Source: Ravibacter sp964559125 (GTDB lineage: Bacteria > Bacteroidota > Bacteroidia > Cytophagales > Spirosomataceae). Taken from it: DNA of 64,000 nt. The notes beneath the pieces are model-generated. The model saw only the letters and a list, made by a program, of their open reading frames with translations. It had not been told where the DNA came from and ran no database searches. The stretch spans positions 1 through 64,000 of the forward strand of contig CAZLGW010000021.1 in the NCBI GenBank assembly GCA_964559125.1. Direction: 5' to 3'. Made by a program: the position numbers and the translations under genes. Positions 37,201-46,101 of this stretch are shown in pieces (position 1 is the stretch's first letter; every line of letters begins with the position of its first letter).

Positions 37201-38671
37201 ACTCGTTGTACACGCCGTCGCTGTTTCCGCGGATGACGCTATTGCGTATCGTAGCGAAAGAATTAGGTGCGGTATTGTACACGGCTCCACCAATAGCGGC
37301 GGTATTGCCCGCAAAGAGGCTGTTGTAGACATAGGGACGACCCGGACTGTTGAACATCCCGCCGCCGTTACGAGGGGCCGTGTTATTATAAAAAATACTA
37401 TTGATTATTCGCGGCATGGTGCCTCCGCTGTTGGCCATCCCTCCTCCGTCTTCTTCGACACTCCGATTGCCTGAAAAAACACAATAGTTCAGCACCGGAA
37501 CAAATGCCCCGTCGTTTGACATCCCCCCACCGGAATAGGTAGCAGAATTCTCGGAAAAGATGCACCGGCTTAGCTGAGGAGATGATATGTAATTGTACAT
37601 GCCACCACCCCGTCCGGCCGATATGTTATAGATAAATTCACAGTTGGTAAGGGTAAGATGGGAACTTTCGCTGTACATGCCGCCGCCCTGTCCGGAACCA
37701 TCGCTTCCCTCGGCCCTGTTCCCCAGAAAAACACAGCGATCGATGGGGACGTCGTTATTCGCTGTATGGCTATACACCCCTCCGCCGTATTTGGCCCTGT
37801 TAGCGTTGAAGGTGCTGTTTCGCAACTCAATAACGGATTTGTACGTATACATAGCCCCCCCGGCCTGAGCGGCCCTGTTCGACTCAAACGTACAGTTGTT
37901 AGCGATAACACCACCAAAATCGTCCGTATAGATCGCACCGCCGTTTCGGGTAGCGATGTTGTCCAGGAAAGTGCAATTCGTTTGTTCCTGAAAATTCGCA
38001 CGACTATTGAATATTGCCCCTCCGTCTTCGGCCTCGTTATTCTTAAAAATACAATTTTCTATTTTCGTGTCGGCACGATTGCTATTGTACACGGCCCCAC
38101 CGCGCCCGGCTTTGTTGCGGGAGAAAACGCAGTTTTGTATCCTGGGAGAAGCCCAGTTGGTATAGATGGCCCCGCCATCCCCGTCGGAATAGCCCCTTCT
38201 GAGGGTGAAGCCATCCAGGGCTGCCGAATTTCCTATGCCATCCGCAAAAGTATAATCGTTATAGAAAATCCGGCGCTCGTTTTGTCCGTCGAGTACCGAA
38301 CCGTCGACCCCGGAAGTGGGAAGAATACGGTTGTGCGACAGATCCTCAATCCCGTTGCCTGGGTCGAAACCACCGTAGAGTTCTACTTTGTTGCGCATCT
38401 TAAAGCTCTGTTCACCTACGTAGTAAATGCCTACCGCTACAAACACTTTCAGCGGGCCTTCGTCAGGGAGGGCGGCATTGATGGCACCCTGCAAATCGGA
38501 GGTGGCATTATTCCAGTCGGATCCGTTTCCCGTTCCGCCCGGCGTGACGTACACAATGCCGTTGGTCGGGGTAATCTGGGCGGCGGCCACCAGCGTGGAC
38601 ACTGCTACGATCACCCCTGCCAGGGTAGTCAGATAGAAGAGGGATTTTAGGTTAGATTTTAGCGATTTCAT
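34289..38671 (-). CDS. T9SS surface beta-helix protein (paralogue 3 of 6)
   Basis: About 1460 aa from ATG 38671. An upstream ATG at 38725 would only translate the palindromic repeat (HGMRLYVPTRK), so it was rejected. The signal peptide is LFYLTTLAGVIVAVSTLVAA. Three beta-helix modules begin near residues 30, 605 and 955, each with VFVAxGxYxVGxxSFxM then VEIYGGFDP. The linker is near 1289 and the type A sorting domain ends MYLLRTSDGKVLRLIKE. The third module and C-terminus are close to those of paralogue 4, while the first modules differ. Surface anchoring through T9SS is expected; ligand unknown. Confidence 0.88.
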   Translation of the reverse strand: MKSLKSNLKSLFYLTTLAGVIVAVSTLVAAAQITPTNGIVYVTPGGTGNGSDWNNATSDLQGAINAALPDEGPLKVFVAVGIYYVGEQSFKMRNKVELYGGFDPGNGIEDLSHNRILPTSGVDGSVLDGQNERRIFYNDYTFADGIGNSAALDGFTLRRGYSDGDGGAIYTNWASPRIQNCVFSRNKAGRGGAVYNSNRADTKIENCIFKNNEAEDGGAIFNSRANFQEQTNCTFLDNIATRNGGAIYTDDFGGVIANNCTFESNRAAQAGGAMYTYKSVIELRNSTFNANRAKYGGGVYSHTANNDVPIDRCVFLGNRAEGSDGSGQGGGMYSESSHLTLTNCEFIYNISAGRGGGMYNYISSPQLSRCIFSENSATYSGGGMSNDGAFVPVLNYCVFSGNRSVEEDGGGMANSGGTMPRIINSIFYNNTAPRNGGGMFNSPGRPYVYNSLFAGNTAAIGGAVYNTAPNSFATIRNSVIRGNSDGVYNESGSNLSSISHSMVQGVPTGPNENINGDGNDPSFVNPADPIGPDHIWGTADDGFRLKGVSILRNRGSNTAYEEADDNNGNNSLQNDVDFIGERRLAFGTIDIGPYEFTIVPDANGIVYVRVGYNGNGSSWENATPYLHDAIDTDEPHKVFVASGVYGVGTRSFIMRNNVEIYGGFDPDNGIRGLSHNRIMPNPASNAGSVLDGEGERPVIWNVFDSQQQGINSSAVLDGFTITNGSHSTGGGIRNVYASPRLNNLVIRHNKATSSGAGIFNNNSSPVITNTLINRNEVVGNTISGAGIYNSNNSNPEIINVTIAGNNLSSLSGLFNGAGMYNSQSSPKIYNSIFWNNQMNNVADVPGADIETDGNGVLTLKNSITQGYTTGNPADYNEVNANPLFTDESRNNYSLRNNSPAINTGEDALYTSLNGGTKDLAGNPRVYDYSNVGRIDMGAYESSYRKIAVPDANGVVYVRPGYRGNGSSWENATRYLQDAIEADGPHKVFVASGIYGVGAHSFIMKNNVEIYGGFDPEGGIRDLTHERIMPDPANNAGSVLDGEGARPVIWNVFGSEAEGIGRSAVLDGFTITNGSNSTGSGVRNWYASPRLNNLVIRHNKATSSGAGVYNNYNSNPLITNTVIHSNEVEGTNISGAGIYNSDGSAPEIINVTIAGNKLITTGSAKGAGMYSYNASAKVYNSIFWNNLKMGSTDAEGADIDNEWSDITLKNSITQVYPAGNSEDNNKRAANPLFTNEAAGDYTLRPGSPAVDTGNSSLYPAPLAGPTDLAGNPRLIGGAIDIGAYENPDGALPVRWISFEGRLSDQYQAVLTWKTEETNVSHYEVERSADTKEFRVTGTVTAGGTGSGHYSHTDPAPVSGRVYYRVRQIDFDGTFSYSRMISLAAEGHDALFAYPNPMRERTMVELDDTYIGSTVSLINAAGIPLEQLEVKEATLKLDMQKYAPGMYLLRTSDGKVLRLIKE

Positions 38672-38691
38672 CTTTTTACGGGTTGGTACGT

Positions 38692-38717
38692 AGAGACGCA
38701 TGCCATGCATCTTTACC
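38692..38717. repeat. Palindromic intergenic element, copy 2
   Basis: agacgcatg 38694-38702 and catgcatct 38704-38712 form the same inverted repeat as copy 1 with one mismatch, flanked by tagag and ttacc. Adjacent sequence (acgggttgg) is also shared with copy 1, so the whole leader was probably duplicated. Confidence 0.75.
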
Positions 38718-38733
38718 TGTTTCATTGTTTGGA

Positions 38734-41700
38734 TTATTCCCTGATAAGTTTTAATACCTTCCCATCGGAAGTGCGCAACAGGTAGATGCCCGGCGCGTAC
38801 TTTTGCATATCGAGGTTTAAGGTTGCCTGTTTCACTTCCAGTTGCTCCAATGTGATGCCCGCCGAGTTGACGAGGCTTACAGTACTGCCGATGTAGGTCG
38901 TGCCCAACTCGACGGTGGCCCGGTCATGCATAGGGTTGGGGTAGGCAAACAGCTCATTGTTCCCCTCTGAAGCCAGCGATATCATCCGGCTGTAGCTGAA
39001 CGTGCCGTCGAAATCAATTTGCCTGATACGGTAATAAGCCCTGCCGAAAACCGGGGCCGGGTCGGTGTGGCTATAATGGGCCGACCCGGTTGCCCCGGCG
39101 GTAACGGTTCCGATTACCTGGAAATCTTTTGCATTGACGCTGCGCTCCACCTCGTAGTGGGATACATTGGTTTCTTCGGTTTTCCAGGTCAGCACGGCCT
39201 GGCGTTGTTCGGTGAGGTAGCCTTCGAAAGAGATCCAGCGTACGGGCAGTGCACCGTCGGGATTTTCGTAGGCACCCATGTCGATGGTGCCGCCTGTCAG
39301 CCTCGGGTTGGCGGCAAGGTCTCTGGGGCCTGCGTCCTGGTCGGGGTATAAGCTGTTGCTGCCCGTGTTGATGGCCGGAGAGCCGGATCTTAAGGTATAA
39401 TCGCCTGCAGCTTCGTTGGTGAATAGCGGGTCTGCACCTACCTTATTGTTGTCTTCACTGTTGCCGACAGGATAGACTTGTGTAATGCTGTTTTTTAAGG
39501 TAATATCCGCCCATTCGTTTTCTATATCCGCACCAGGAACATCCGCTGACGACATTTTCAGGTTATTCCGGAAAATGCTGTTATATACTTTCGCCGAGGC
39601 GTTGTAGCTATACATTCCCGCTCCTTTGGCTGATCCTGTGGTAATCAGTTTATTACCGGCAATGGTGACGTTGATGATCTCCGGAGCGGAACCGTCGCTG
39701 TTGTAGATCCCTGCCCCGGAAATATTCGTGCCCTCCACTTCGTTGCTATGGATAACCGTATTGGTAATCAAAGGGTTACTGTCAAGGTTATTGTATATCC
39801 CCGCCCCCGAGCTGGTAGCCTTATTGTGCCGGATAACGAGGTTGTTCAGCCGGGGCGAAGCATACCAGTTGCGTATGCCGCTGCCGGCAGCGTACAGCCC
39901 ATTGGTAATCGTAAAGCCGTCCAGGACAGCCGAGCGGCCGATCCCGTTGGCTTCGGAGTCAAACATGTTCCAGATCACTGGTCTTTGTCCTTCCCCATCG
40001 AGAACAGAGCCCGCATTATTGGCCGGATCGGGCATGATACGGTCGTGCGATAGCTCGGTGATACCATTCTCAGGGTCAAAGCCGCCGTAGATCTCCACAT
40101 TGTTTTTCATGGTAAAGCTGTGGGCGCCTACCCCATAAATCCCCGATGCAACAAATACCCGGTGAGGTCCGTCTGCGTCAATGGCATCCTGTAGATAACA
40201 GATGGCGTCTTCCCAACTGCCGCCATTGCCATTGTGGTCCAACCGAACGTAAACGATACCGTTGGCATCCTGTCTTACGGGCGTCTTGTACGGGCTTTCA
40301 AAAGCGCCCAGGTCTATACGCCCCCTGTTGCCGTAATTATTGACCCTGGGGTTCCCGGCCAAGTCCCTGGATTGGGCATCCAGATCCGGAAATAGCGCAT
40401 CGTTGCCTTTATTGATCGCAGGAGACGTATTGAGGAGGGTATAATCACCTGCCGAAGGGTTGGTAAACACTTCTTCCGGTGCGACAAGCCAACCATTAAC
40501 ATTATGGTTGTTGATATTACTGCTGTTGTGAATAAGGGAATAGTGCGCCGCATAGGTACCGCTGACACCGCCATAAGCAATAGAGTTGTACAATGTGAGG
40601 GGCGCCAGTGCCGAAAATGCCGATCCCAAATTCCCGGCCAGTGTGACGTTGGTGAGAATGGCCGGGTCGGTATGGCTGATCTGGTAAATTCCTATGCCGT
40701 TGTTGCCGGTTATACTCACGTTGGTCAGTACCGGCGCTGAAGCGTTGTTATACAGAGCAGCGGCACCGGTATTGCCCGTAATCTTCAGGTTTCTAAGCAA
40801 AGGCGAAGCGTTATGATTAAACATAGCCCCGCCTTCGGCCGCACTGTAGCCACCGGTAAGCATAAAGCCGTCCAATACGGCGGACGTAGTGAGCGGATCG
40901 GCTGCCGTAAAATCATTGATGATCACCGGACGTTCATTGTTGCCGCTCAACACAGAAGCAGGGTTGCTGCTACCGGGCATGATGCGGCTGTGGCCCAGAT
41001 CGGTAATATTGCCTTCCGGGTCAAAGCCCCCGTAGACTGCCACCCCATTTTTCATTACAAACGACTGTGTATTAGCGGTATAAGCACCTTTGGCTACAAA
41101 TACCATTTCTGCGCCCCGGGCATGAATAGCGCCCTGCAGGTCATTGGTGGCATCGTCCCAACTCTCTCCTGTAGCGGCGCCGGTGGCGACGGTTTTTACA
41201 TAGATGATCTTATTGCCGTCGGGAAATAGCTCAAATTCATAAGGCCCTATGTCGATCGTACCGTATGCCAGCCTCGGCCTGCCAGTAAAGTCCGTATCGT
41301 TTTGCAGGCTGTTATTCCCGTTATTACCGTCGGCCTCTTCATACGCAGCATTACTTCCAACGTTTCTCAATATGGATGAACTCGTCAACCGAAAACCGTC
41401 ATCGGCAGTTCCCCAGATACCATCGGGGCCGACAGGATTTGCTGGGTCAAGAAAAGAGGGGTCGTTTCCTTCACCGCTGATGTTGTCGTCGGGGCCGGTC
41501 GGAAAACCCTGTACCATACTGTGCGTAACGGACGACGTACTGCCTAAATGGTACACGCCGTTCGAATTACCGGCGCTATTACCAATGATAATACTGTTGC
41601 GTACCGTCAGGTTGGTATTGTCGGGCGTATTATAGATCGCGCCCCCACTACCAAGCTGAGCCGTATTCCCAATAAAAAGGCTATTGCAAATAGTGGGGCT

Positions 41701-42999
41701 GGTCAAGCCGTTATGCATCGCACCGCCATTAAAAAAAGAGGCATTGCTATAAAAAACACTATTAATCAGCCTTGAGGCGCCCTCCACATTGGCGATCCCG
41801 CCGCCACTGGCACCTATATTGCCTGAAAAGGCACAGTAGCTTATTACTGGGTGGGAGTTTCCGATATTATACATCCCCCCTCCCAAATCGAGAGATTGGT
41901 TCCCTGTAAACGTACACCGGCTCACCGAAGGAGAAGAAGATTGATTATATATCCCACCTCCCCGAACCGCCATGTTATCGGTCATATTGCATCGGGCGAG
42001 CGTAGTATTGGATCCGTCGTTGTAGATCGCACCTCCCCGGCCGGAAGACAGATCTCCCTCTGCCTGGTTACCAGTAAAATTGCAATCCTTAATTTGGGGG
42101 CTGCTACTTGTAGATAGGTTGTATAAAGCGCCGCCATTTTTGGCTGTATTAGACGTGAAGTCGCTGGTTTGTAATTCATAGCTGGAGCCGGAAGTGTAGA
42201 TAGCGCCACCGAGTTCATCTGCCCTATTACCTTCGACGGTACAGCCGTACAAACGAACGAAAGAATCACGATAGTTGGCTATCGCCCCTCCATATCGGGT
42301 AGCCTTATTTGCTTTGAAAATACAATTGGTAAATCTGGGGTAAACACCTAGTTCGCTATGTATCGCACCGCCGTCCTCGGCCTCATTATTTTTAAAAATA
42401 CAGTCGTTTACATAGGTTGCTGCCCAGAATGCTTCGGCTATAGCTCCGCCTCCACGGGCCTTATTTCCGCTGAAAACACAGTTTCTTATCGTGATGGAAG
42501 CATATTGATTGACCATTCCTCCGCCGTCCCCGTTTGAATAGCCTCCGGTTATCGTAAAGCCGTCTATTGTAGCATCACCAATGCGGGTTTCAAACGAATA
42601 GATATTATAGATTACAGGACGCACATTTTGTCCATTGAGCACCGAACCATTCCCCCCTGTGGTAGGAAGAATACGGTTGTGAGTCAAATCTGTGATACCG
42701 CCGGCGGGATTGAAACCACCGTAGATGGCCACACCTTGTTTCATTACAAAACTGTGATCGCCTACGTTGTAATTCCCAACCGCTACAAACACGCTTGCAG
42801 CGCCGGAATGGATGGCGTTGTGCAGGTCAGATGTGGCATCGTGCCAACTGCTGCCGTTACCTGTTCCACCCGGCGTGACATATACAACGCCGTCCGCCGG
42901 GGTGATCTGGGCGGTGGCCATGCCGCTGAACGCTGCATTGACCACCATGCCCATCGTCACCAAAACAATAAGACGGAGGAGGGATAAAGCCGGTTTCAT
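38734..42999 (-). CDS. T9SS surface beta-helix protein (paralogue 4 of 6)
   Basis: 1421 aa with a signal peptide (LLRLIVLVTMGMVVNAAFSG) nearly the same as in paralogues 2 and 5. Three beta-helix modules begin near residues 37, 598 and 915, and a linker near 1251 (LPVRWISFEGYLTEQRQAVL). The type A sorting domain ends IYLLRTSDGKVLKLIRE. The third module shares long identical runs with paralogue 3 (for example NISGAGIYNSDGSAPEIINV), while module 2 has a different insert (VLSGNNERPVIINDFTAADP). It starts 8 nt after the stop of paralogue 5. Confidence 0.88.
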   Translation of the reverse strand: MKPALSLLRLIVLVTMGMVVNAAFSGMATAQITPADGVVYVTPGGTGNGSSWHDATSDLHNAIHSGAASVFVAVGNYNVGDHSFVMKQGVAIYGGFNPAGGITDLTHNRILPTTGGNGSVLNGQNVRPVIYNIYSFETRIGDATIDGFTITGGYSNGDGGGMVNQYASITIRNCVFSGNKARGGGAIAEAFWAATYVNDCIFKNNEAEDGGAIHSELGVYPRFTNCIFKANKATRYGGAIANYRDSFVRLYGCTVEGNRADELGGAIYTSGSSYELQTSDFTSNTAKNGGALYNLSTSSSPQIKDCNFTGNQAEGDLSSGRGGAIYNDGSNTTLARCNMTDNMAVRGGGIYNQSSSPSVSRCTFTGNQSLDLGGGMYNIGNSHPVISYCAFSGNIGASGGGIANVEGASRLINSVFYSNASFFNGGAMHNGLTSPTICNSLFIGNTAQLGSGGAIYNTPDNTNLTVRNSIIIGNSAGNSNGVYHLGSTSSVTHSMVQGFPTGPDDNISGEGNDPSFLDPANPVGPDGIWGTADDGFRLTSSSILRNVGSNAAYEEADGNNGNNSLQNDTDFTGRPRLAYGTIDIGPYEFELFPDGNKIIYVKTVATGAATGESWDDATNDLQGAIHARGAEMVFVAKGAYTANTQSFVMKNGVAVYGGFDPEGNITDLGHSRIMPGSSNPASVLSGNNERPVIINDFTAADPLTTSAVLDGFMLTGGYSAAEGGAMFNHNASPLLRNLKITGNTGAAALYNNASAPVLTNVSITGNNGIGIYQISHTDPAILTNVTLAGNLGSAFSALAPLTLYNSIAYGGVSGTYAAHYSLIHNSSNINNHNVNGWLVAPEEVFTNPSAGDYTLLNTSPAINKGNDALFPDLDAQSRDLAGNPRVNNYGNRGRIDLGAFESPYKTPVRQDANGIVYVRLDHNGNGGSWEDAICYLQDAIDADGPHRVFVASGIYGVGAHSFTMKNNVEIYGGFDPENGITELSHDRIMPDPANNAGSVLDGEGQRPVIWNMFDSEANGIGRSAVLDGFTITNGLYAAGSGIRNWYASPRLNNLVIRHNKATSSGAGIYNNLDSNPLITNTVIHSNEVEGTNISGAGIYNSDGSAPEIINVTIAGNKLITTGSAKGAGMYSYNASAKVYNSIFRNNLKMSSADVPGADIENEWADITLKNSITQVYPVGNSEDNNKVGADPLFTNEAAGDYTLRSGSPAINTGSNSLYPDQDAGPRDLAANPRLTGGTIDMGAYENPDGALPVRWISFEGYLTEQRQAVLTWKTEETNVSHYEVERSVNAKDFQVIGTVTAGATGSAHYSHTDPAPVFGRAYYRIRQIDFDGTFSYSRMISLASEGNNELFAYPNPMHDRATVELGTTYIGSTVSLVNSAGITLEQLEVKQATLNLDMQKYAPGIYLLRTSDGKVLKLIRE

Positions 43000-43240
43000 T
43001 GTTTGGATTATTCTTTGAGCAGTTTTATTACTTTGCCGTCGGAAGTGCGCAGCAGGTAGATGCCCGGTGCGTACTTTTGCATATCGAGTTTCAATGTTGT
43101 TTGCTTCACTTCCAGTTGCTCCAAAATGATACCTGCCGTATTGATGAGGCTTACCGTGCTGCCGATATAGGTGTCGTCCAGTTCCACAGTGGCTCTTTCC
43201 CGCAAAGGGTTGGGATAGGCAAACAGGTTATCGCTCCCTG
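42993..43240. repeat. 248-bp gene-junction block, copy 1
   Basis: Reading both strings base by base, 42993-43240 matches 45854-46101 without a difference. The block spans the start codon of paralogue 4, the 8-nt gap and the sorting-domain end of paralogue 5. About 20 further bases on the left match with one change. Confidence 0.9.
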
Positions 43241-45860
43241 ATGAAGCCAGGGAGATGATCCGGCTGTGGGAGAAAGCTCCGTCGGTGTCCACCTGTCTGA
43301 TGCGATAGTACATCTTCCCTGAAACCGGCACCGGGTCGGTGAGGCTATAATTACCTGACCCGCTACTCCCGGCTATTACTGTATCTACTATACGGAATGT
43401 CCGGGCATCGGCGCTCCGCTCCACCTCATAGTGGGATACATTGGTTTCTTCAGTCTTCCAGGTCAGCACGGCCTGGCGCTGTTCGGTGAGGCGGCCTTCG
43501 AATGAGATCCAGCGGACGGGCAGCGCGCCGTCGGGATTTTCATAGGCGCCCATGTCGATCGCGTTGCCTGTCCATCTCAGGTTTCCTGCCAGGTCTTTGG
43601 TGGTGGGACTTAACGGTCCATAATAGTCTTTATCTCCTGCATCAATAGCGGGCGAAGCTCTCTGCAACCGGTAATCTCCTGCGGCTGCATTTACAAACTG
43701 CGGGTTTTGGTTTACCTTGAGATGATCTCCTGTGCTGTAACCCTGAGTAGTACTATTTTTGAGTATAAGGGTTGCCTGGCCATTGTTGTAGATATCGCTT
43801 CCATGCACCAGGTTGCCGTTCATGCCGCCATTGCCCCAGATAATGGTGTTGTACACTTCGGGTTGAATATCACCGCTGTTATACATACCTGCTCCGTACG
43901 CAATCGCACCGGTAAGGCTGTTATGGGCGATTGTGACATTGGTAAATACCGGCGTACCGATATCACCGTCGTTATAAACCCCACCGCCGGTAGCATTAGC
44001 CGTATTATCCGTAATGCATACATTGGTAAATTCAGGACTGCTCCTCCAATTGCATACGCCACCGCCAAAGCCGTCACCACCAGACAAAGTATTATTCCTG
44101 ATGATACTATTAGTGAATACAGGGTTTGCGTTAAAATTATATACCCCGCCACCGTAAAATACCGCCGTATTATTCCTGACCACTATATGCTGGAATACAG
44201 GCGAAGCATAGCCGTTATAAATACCGCCGCTATGATCGATGCTGTTACCGTTCATAATGGTAAAGCCGTCCAAAATAGCCGTGCTGCCCAACGGGTTGCC
44301 GGAAGTATAATCGTTGTTGATCACTTTTCCCGCATTTCGTCCGTTCAATACGGAGCCTTCCGCAGGGTTCTGAGTAGGAAGAATACGGTCAAATGACAAA
44401 TCAATAATACCCGCTCCGGGGTCGAAACCGCCAAAGACGCGCACCCCGTTTTTCATTTTAAAGCCATCGGAGGTAGGGATGTTGTAGTTGCCTGTCGCTA
44501 CAAAAACCCGCTGAACGTCTGCTCCGTCTATGGCAGCCTGAAAATCGGCCGTGGCATCGTTCCAACTGCTGCCGTCCTGTTTGCCGGTAGCCTTGGGTTT
44601 TACATATACGGTACCGCCGTTATGCACTATCGGAACACTGTTTTGTGCTTCATACGCACCCATATCAATATCTCCTCCACCGAAAAACCGGTACACCCGG
44701 TCGTTTCCGAGCAGATCCCTGGTGGTTTCATCCAGACCATCGTAGAAACTGTTATTTCCCTTGTTAATTGCCGGGGAAGCAGGCAGAAGGGTATAACCGC
44801 CCGGTGCAAACCGGGGGTCGGTATTTTCACGGTTATTATCTCCTCCATTACCCGTGCTGAAGCCCTGGGTAATACTGTTTTTGAGTGTTATTGCAGAATT
44901 GTTGCCCTCTATATCTGCCCCGGAAGCATTCGTGCTGCCATTCTGCTGATTGCCCCAGATAATGCTGTTGTATATCTCCGGCCAGGAAATATTGGCATTG
45001 TACATTCCTCCTCCCGAGGTAGCCTGCAGGTTGTCGGCTATCGTTACGTTAATAAGTACGGGATAGGAATGGTTATTGTACATCCCTGCTCCGTAACTGA
45101 TACTATTACCTGCACTGCTGCCTTTATTCCCGGTAATCGCTACATTGACTAGCTTAGGCGAAGCATTGAGGTTGGCCATCCCGCCTCCCCGGCAGGTACC
45201 CGGCAGGATTGATAATTCATTATTCCTGATGATCACATTCGTAAACACCGGGGTACAGTTTTCATTCAATACCCCTGCTCCCTGGTATTCCGCTTTATTC
45301 TCTTTGATAACCAGGTTAGAAAATGTGGCCGAAGCGTAAAAATTATATATTCCGCCGCCTCCTTCTGCATTGTTAACGCCGTTTTTTATCGTAAACCCAT
45401 CCAGGATGGCCGGCGGGTGGTTTGCAAGCGGACTGCCAAGTGTATAATTGTTCCAGATGACTCTTCCTGTATTCTGCCCGTTCAAAACCGAACCTTCATT
45501 AGGTCCGCGGTTAGGTAAAATACGGTTGTGCGTTAAATTCGTAATGCCGTTTAGGGGGTTAAATCCGCCGTATATGGCCACATTGGCTTTCATTTTAAAA
45601 CCATTGGCAGGAGCGTTATAATTTCCAATGGCTACAAAAACCTTAAGTGTACCGGGAGCTCCTGCAGCATTGATGGCACCCTGCAAATCGGAAGTGGGGC
45701 TGCCCCAGCCGGATCCGTTTCCCCCTCCATCGGGTGTAACGTAAACGATGCCATCCGTCGGTGTGATCTGGGCGGTGGTCATGCTGCTGAACGCTGTATT
45801 GACCACCATGCCCATCATCACAAAAACAATAAGACGGAGGAGGGATAAAGCCTGTTTCAT
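43008..45860 (-). CDS. T9SS surface beta-helix protein (paralogue 5 of 6)
   Basis: 950 aa with a signal peptide (LLRLIVFVMMGMVVNTAFSS). Two beta-helix modules begin near residues 36 and 417, and a linker near 778 (LPVRWISFEGRLTEQRQAVL). The sorting domain ends IYLLRTSDGKVIKLLKE. Modules carry the usual FKMKANVAIYGGFNP and NGVRVFGGFDPGAG entries. Its last ~80 residues are encoded by the block that is identical in paralogue 6. Function is probably attachment or structural. Confidence 0.88.
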   Translation of the reverse strand: MKQALSLLRLIVFVMMGMVVNTAFSSMTTAQITPTDGIVYVTPDGGGNGSGWGSPTSDLQGAINAAGAPGTLKVFVAIGNYNAPANGFKMKANVAIYGGFNPLNGITNLTHNRILPNRGPNEGSVLNGQNTGRVIWNNYTLGSPLANHPPAILDGFTIKNGVNNAEGGGGIYNFYASATFSNLVIKENKAEYQGAGVLNENCTPVFTNVIIRNNELSILPGTCRGGGMANLNASPKLVNVAITGNKGSSAGNSISYGAGMYNNHSYPVLINVTIADNLQATSGGGMYNANISWPEIYNSIIWGNQQNGSTNASGADIEGNNSAITLKNSITQGFSTGNGGDNNRENTDPRFAPGGYTLLPASPAINKGNNSFYDGLDETTRDLLGNDRVYRFFGGGDIDMGAYEAQNSVPIVHNGGTVYVKPKATGKQDGSSWNDATADFQAAIDGADVQRVFVATGNYNIPTSDGFKMKNGVRVFGGFDPGAGIIDLSFDRILPTQNPAEGSVLNGRNAGKVINNDYTSGNPLGSTAILDGFTIMNGNSIDHSGGIYNGYASPVFQHIVVRNNTAVFYGGGVYNFNANPVFTNSIIRNNTLSGGDGFGGGVCNWRSSPEFTNVCITDNTANATGGGVYNDGDIGTPVFTNVTIAHNSLTGAIAYGAGMYNSGDIQPEVYNTIIWGNGGMNGNLVHGSDIYNNGQATLILKNSTTQGYSTGDHLKVNQNPQFVNAAAGDYRLQRASPAIDAGDKDYYGPLSPTTKDLAGNLRWTGNAIDMGAYENPDGALPVRWISFEGRLTEQRQAVLTWKTEETNVSHYEVERSADARTFRIVDTVIAGSSGSGNYSLTDPVPVSGKMYYRIRQVDTDGAFSHSRIISLASSGSDNLFAYPNPLRERATVELDDTYIGSTVSLINTAGIILEQLEVKQTTLKLDMQKYAPGIYLLRTSDGKVIKLLKE

Positions 45861-46101
45861 TGTTTGGATTATTCTTTGAGCAGTTTTATTACTTTGCCGT
45901 CGGAAGTGCGCAGCAGGTAGATGCCCGGTGCGTACTTTTGCATATCGAGTTTCAATGTTGTTTGCTTCACTTCCAGTTGCTCCAAAATGATACCTGCCGT
46001 ATTGATGAGGCTTACCGTGCTGCCGATATAGGTGTCGTCCAGTTCCACAGTGGCTCTTTCCCGCAAAGGGTTGGGATAGGCAAACAGGTTATCGCTCCCT
46101 G
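45854..46101. repeat. 248-bp gene-junction block, copy 2
   Basis: This is identical to 42993-43240. It covers the start of paralogue 5, the 8-nt gap and the sorting-domain end of paralogue 6. The equal layout at both ends indicates tandem duplication or recent conversion. Confidence 0.9.

Noticed and set aside
38672..38725. Start of paralogue 3 at 38725
   Set aside because: This would translate the palindromic repeat and place 18 odd residues ahead of a good signal peptide; ATG 38671 fits better.
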